This document shows, one piece after another, positions 51,501-52,425 of a DNA stretch of 52,425 nucleotides. The first letter of the stretch is position 1; every line of letters starts with the position of its first letter. The position numbers and the translations under genes were made by a program. This stretch comes from an uncultured Collinsella sp. (lineage in GTDB: Bacteria > Actinomycetota > Coriobacteriia > Coriobacteriales > Coriobacteriaceae): assembly GCA_900542555.1 (NCBI GenBank), contig UQNU01000007.1, forward strand, positions 1 to 52,425. Reading direction: 5' to 3'. The notes beneath the pieces were generated by a model that had not been told where the DNA came from, searched no databases, and saw nothing but the letters and a program-made list of their open reading frames with translations.

Positions 51501-52101
51501 GGCTCTTCATGATCTGCGAATAGTTGTAAGTGTGGCCGCCTTCACGATAAGTGCCGTTGCCGACCTCATCAGTCTTATAGCCCGAGAACTTTACAATTGC
51601 GACCCGATGCTGCTTGGACTCATCCGAGATCTTTGCATTTTCTTCGGCGATCTTTTCGATAAAGCTATTGGCCGCGGTCTTCAGCGCATCAATGCGCTTG
51701 GTGCGGTCGCTTGAGCTCATAGGATCGTTCATTGAGCCAGAAGCATCCAGCACCAGTACAATGTCGAGCGGCTTGGGGACCGTCGTCGTCGTGTTGGACG
51801 TCGAGGATATCGCCGAAAGTGTGGTGAGGAAGTCTGACCCCTCGCCGGCCTCGACTGTCTTGTCGGTCCAGATTCGGCCGACGTTTTGTGTCGTGATTTT
51901 GCCGCTGTCGTCAGAGCCGGCGGCCCAATACGTCCAGTTGTCGCTTGTATGGGGGTCGACGATCTTTCCGCTTACTGTCGGTCCGTCCATTCCGGTGCTG
52001 GACCTGGCGTTGGCCTCGGGCAGCATGGCAAATGCTGCAGCCGGCAACACAAGCACTACGGCAAGTATCACCGCCAAGAGACCCCTCGTGTACTTACTCA
52101 T
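45544..52101 (-). CDS. Giant LPxTG surface protein: VWA plus isopeptide pilin domains
   Basis: A 2185-residue sortase-anchored adhesin. It has a signal peptide (1-32), then a VWA domain at about 113-330 with a full MIDAS start, DASGSMND (D119, S121, S123). About eleven Spy0128/FctA-like pilin domains begin near residues 689, 818, 940, 1058, 1176, 1294, 1421, 1575, 1715, 1892 and 2012. Each has K in TKVLDGRDL, E in YTLREV and N in FKNSY, the Lys-Asn isopeptide set with its catalytic Glu. A Pro/Thr stalk leads to LPTTG (2153-2157), a membrane helix and RKR. It resembles pilus-tip adhesins of Gram-positives. No sortase or major pilin gene is in the window. The ribosome site is AAGGGAG. Confidence 0.93.
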   Translation of the reverse strand: MSKYTRGLLAVILAVVLVLPAAAFAMLPEANARSSTGMDGPTVSGKIVDPHTSDNWTYWAAGSDDSGKITTQNVGRIWTDKTVEAGEGSDFLTTLSAISSTSNTTTTVPKPLDIVLVLDASGSMNDPMSSSDRTKRIDALKTAANSFIEKIAEENAKISDESKQHRVAIVKFSGYKTDEVGNGTYREGGHTYNYSQIMKSPTPCLGDGVNSLKSTVSSISPAGATRADYGMDLAKDISGRADAKKVVLFFTDGSPTSYSSFEPSVANGAINKANSMKKDGTVIYTIGIFSGANPSADPTASSTINENKFMHAVSSNYPAASSSISYWGEWTINFGARAENANYYKSAKNAKELEDIFKDISESITEVVGYPTETHDGYANKSGYITFTDELGDYMQVDNFTEVEYNGTTFVDPVKSTTGNVDAYAFAGEAANLVITVQRAAAGGPQQGDIVEVKIPASLIPLRNFDVDETKGTLTVNDVDPIRVKYASSVKAIARENLFTPDEALKKYIDENAIDEQGSKSVAFYANKWSGDPDLGDTIANFKPAATNRYYFFQKQTPIYTDPACTQPAKEQLASDRLYYYQDEFEIADASRKLDHGITVIEFAGRHAAQFADAVVADESGNLSFSAGTARLAFIDELHTDKNPNATGTASDVLNPRWNDTSSKATATHVNSYLGNNGKISYKYNMTPATVDTKASFGLTKVLEGRAWTDADEFKFELSATSENDAPMPTSATATVTKDNTAIGFGEITYTEPGTYVYKVSEKNAGTTVDGITYSGNVAEITVTVTPNKKGKLSAAVEVTSGKAKFENTYTTNPVESSVTSQIAVAKVLTGRDLTAGEFSFELREVKGGDSELIETVENDAEGNVTFKPIKYTEIGQHTYTLHEVAGDAGGIDYDNAVYTIVTTIADNGKGELVATHELKGAEGVKSIEFKNAYNLTPESFSVTDQITATKSLDGRDLKAGEFSFELVEGNDVVAIGTNDARGKITMTGIEYTAAGEHTYTLREVNGGTTSNGISYDGKTYTIVTTITDNGDGTLGAAHKLQGAETAEFKNSYNLTPSSSSVTDQITATKVLDGRDLKEGEFSFELVEGDEVVATGTNNAEGKITMSPIEYTAAGKHAYTLREVPSDAGNGITYDGKTYTIETTITDNGRGELVAKHELKGDDEAKFSNSYKPNPGESSVTDQITATKVLDGRDLKEGEFSFELVEGNDVVATGKNAADGTITMSPVKYDKAGAHTYTLREVKGGTTSKGVTYSDAKFTIETTITDNGDGTLEAKHVLKGDEPAEFKNTYSVTPLDAELDFGLSKAVDGRAWTDSDEFSFTITAAEGTPLPDPATVTVSKKDAKDGIAAIKFGKIRYTAAGTYKYEIRENAGNAAGMTYDGHVATAEVIVTEDGEGKLLASVTKKENGRFTNTYRSELDYAAAGGLKLSKSLSGRPMTEGLFTFTVTPADEASAKALGLLPGANNFKSPATAEATVGLIDILAGHEVKFTQADAGKTFAYTVSEKNDGKPGYTYDDAERAVTIAIADDGAGTLTATTTVSGGPEGTLVTEYKTGAAAVESAVVPFVNSYSATTNTPGGTAAQVVAAKTLTGRPMVDGEFWFGIAYQGELVGYENLKPNIGGHVSFDALHYDTKMLANLEAAGLAHRTDKDGKLVWTINYIAYEAINGLPNGVSATTWYFGFKVIVVDNGDGTLTATVDYGGVEPLFENVYGADAVDAALAGTKKLQAAEGLTPADITGKFTFTVTADEAGAPMPERATATNDEVGNVDFGKIHFTLEDLNRALGVTTDASDDASSDAEANAGEAEVDADAAETDESNDVSDPAAPTAPRSHTFTYTVAESGSALGVTNDANATRKVSYTVTDDGAGHLSVKREGDDGADFTFTNTYGVTPTDSSVTDQVKTVKRLTGRDLAADEFTFELLEDGVVVASGTNDANGNVTLSSIRYEAPGAHTYTLREACPNALGLYKGVAYDGTTYTVVATVSDNGDGTLAATHKLEGTTESAGFTNKYHAMPTQVSIGAIKVLEGRELKKDEFSFKLVGEDIESTVTNDADGKINFDKFEYDEPGTYVYTISEVKGDEAGMTYDKSVFTATVNVADDGEGNLKANVAFTKGDKSVEGIVFNNTYKKPETPVPTPDPGTPKTVTNIVKTVKGFLPTTGDQQAAALLMAFVIAMAGVGALVWGIRKR
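48484..49284. repeat. Near-identical tandem 354-bp repeats in the adhesin gene
   Basis: Three consecutive 118-residue pilin domains are almost identical in DNA. The stretch coding GEFSFELVEG and TATKVLDGRDLK recurs at about 48484-48572, 48836-48925 and 49194-49284, with few differences, at about 354-base spacing. This implies recent duplication or gene conversion and makes the copy number prone to assembly error. Confidence 0.85.
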
Positions 52102-52202
52102 CGCGTCTCCCTTCTCGCGGTCTCAGACCTTGCATCAGCCTAAAGTTACGGAATGAAACACAATTAGGGCAGGTGACACACGTTCCAGATTTGATTTTGG
52201 GC

Positions 52203-52220
52203 GTGAGACAAATGTCTCAC
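52203..52220. promoter_or_regulatory. GTGAGAC-N4-GTCTCAC palindrome upstream of the adhesin
   Basis: Seven perfect pairs around AAAT, with a further half site TGAGACAC at about 52227-52234. It lies about 100 bases before the adhesin start, so it may bind a repressor or activator that controls surface-protein expression. Confidence 0.55.
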
Positions 52221-52277
52221 CAAAGTTGAGACACGAGGGTTTTCGCAGGAAAACGGGTGCGGCTCGGAGCCGACAGG

Positions 52278-52370
52278 CCAAAATGATCCGTTTTCCTCCG
52301 TCTCCGGGGGATCAATTGGTGGTGCTCGCTACGAAATCGGCCCATCTACTACGTTTGAATCGATACCCCC
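52278..52370. repeat. Direct copy of repeat family F
   Basis: This block, with CCAAAATGATCCGTTTTC near its left end and CCCATCTACTACGTTT near its right, aligns with 45202-45295 in the same orientation. The middle has diverged but the spacing is kept. The two copies bracket the surface-protein gene. Confidence 0.7.
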
Positions 52371-52425
52371 GGTGGCGCGCGCAGACGTGGTGTAAGAGCG
52401 TCCTGAGGTCCGTCGCTGCAAGTCC

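Larger units (their letters stand above)
52102..52425. other. Upstream region of the surface-protein gene, window end
   Basis: This 324-base stretch holds the adhesin promoter region and no gene. It contains the palindrome at 52203-52220 and a copy of the family F repeat at 52278-52370. No clear consensus promoter was recognised. Confidence 0.6.

Overview
The window looks like a piece of a high-GC gut actinobacterial chromosome of the class Coriobacteriia, most likely Collinsella or a close relative. This rests on gene content and style: BglG/PTS/GH1 sugar operons, luxS in a high-GC Gram-positive background, an NRAMP-related transporter resembling the Eggerthella magnesium transporter, LPxTG pilin-domain adhesins, and many small intergenic inverted repeats. 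No rRNA or tRNA was seen, so the genus is an inference. The first 26 bases are Nextera/Tn5 sequencing adapter, so the window starts at a contig end.

Layout. 27-1145: the tail of a zinc-ribbon protein and a lipoprotein. 1256-5252: a reverse-strand signalling operon with a membrane receptor/pseudo-kinase, a histidine kinase and a LuxR-type regulator. 5395-8448: a GH1 6-phospho-beta-glucosidase, a DUF4867 protein and luxS. 8601-14701: a LacI-controlled sugar operon with an L-fucose-isomerase-like protein, a two-subunit transketolase and an FGGY kinase; the enzyme set matches the logic of D-apiose/branched pentose catabolism. 14876-18799: a BglG-type antiterminator, PTS EIIBC and a second GH1, preceded by RAT and terminator elements. 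19049-21023: nucleoside hydrolase and ribokinase (nucleoside salvage). 21210-23426: a membrane O-acyltransferase with an SGNH domain.

23971-27086 is a probable magnesium module: an NRAMP-related transporter lacking key transition-metal ligands, next to an MgtE-like PRC/MgtE_N/CBS protein. 27407-33201 holds cell-envelope genes: a polysaccharide-deacetylase-like protein with substituted metal ligands, PRC-barrel and YtxH proteins, a stand-alone protein resembling the N domain of cyanophycin synthetase with an HxxEH motif, a CNNM/CorC-type protein and a hemolysin-III family protein. 33388-35810: a membrane-anchored alpha/beta hydrolase and a DUF362 ferredoxin-like protein. 35920-39308: a MacB/FtsX-type ABC pair. 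39636-44946: a three-gene ABC-2 exporter divergent from a two-component system that probably controls it.

45544-52101 encodes a 2185-residue surface protein: signal peptide, VWA domain with MIDAS motif, about eleven isopeptide-type pilin domains and an LPTTG anchor. It is flanked by direct copies of an intergenic repeat. At least six families of short palindromic or MITE-like elements occupy the gaps; one family supplies the stop codon of two unrelated genes. Most genes lie on the minus strand, and no phage, integrase, transposase or CRISPR array was seen.
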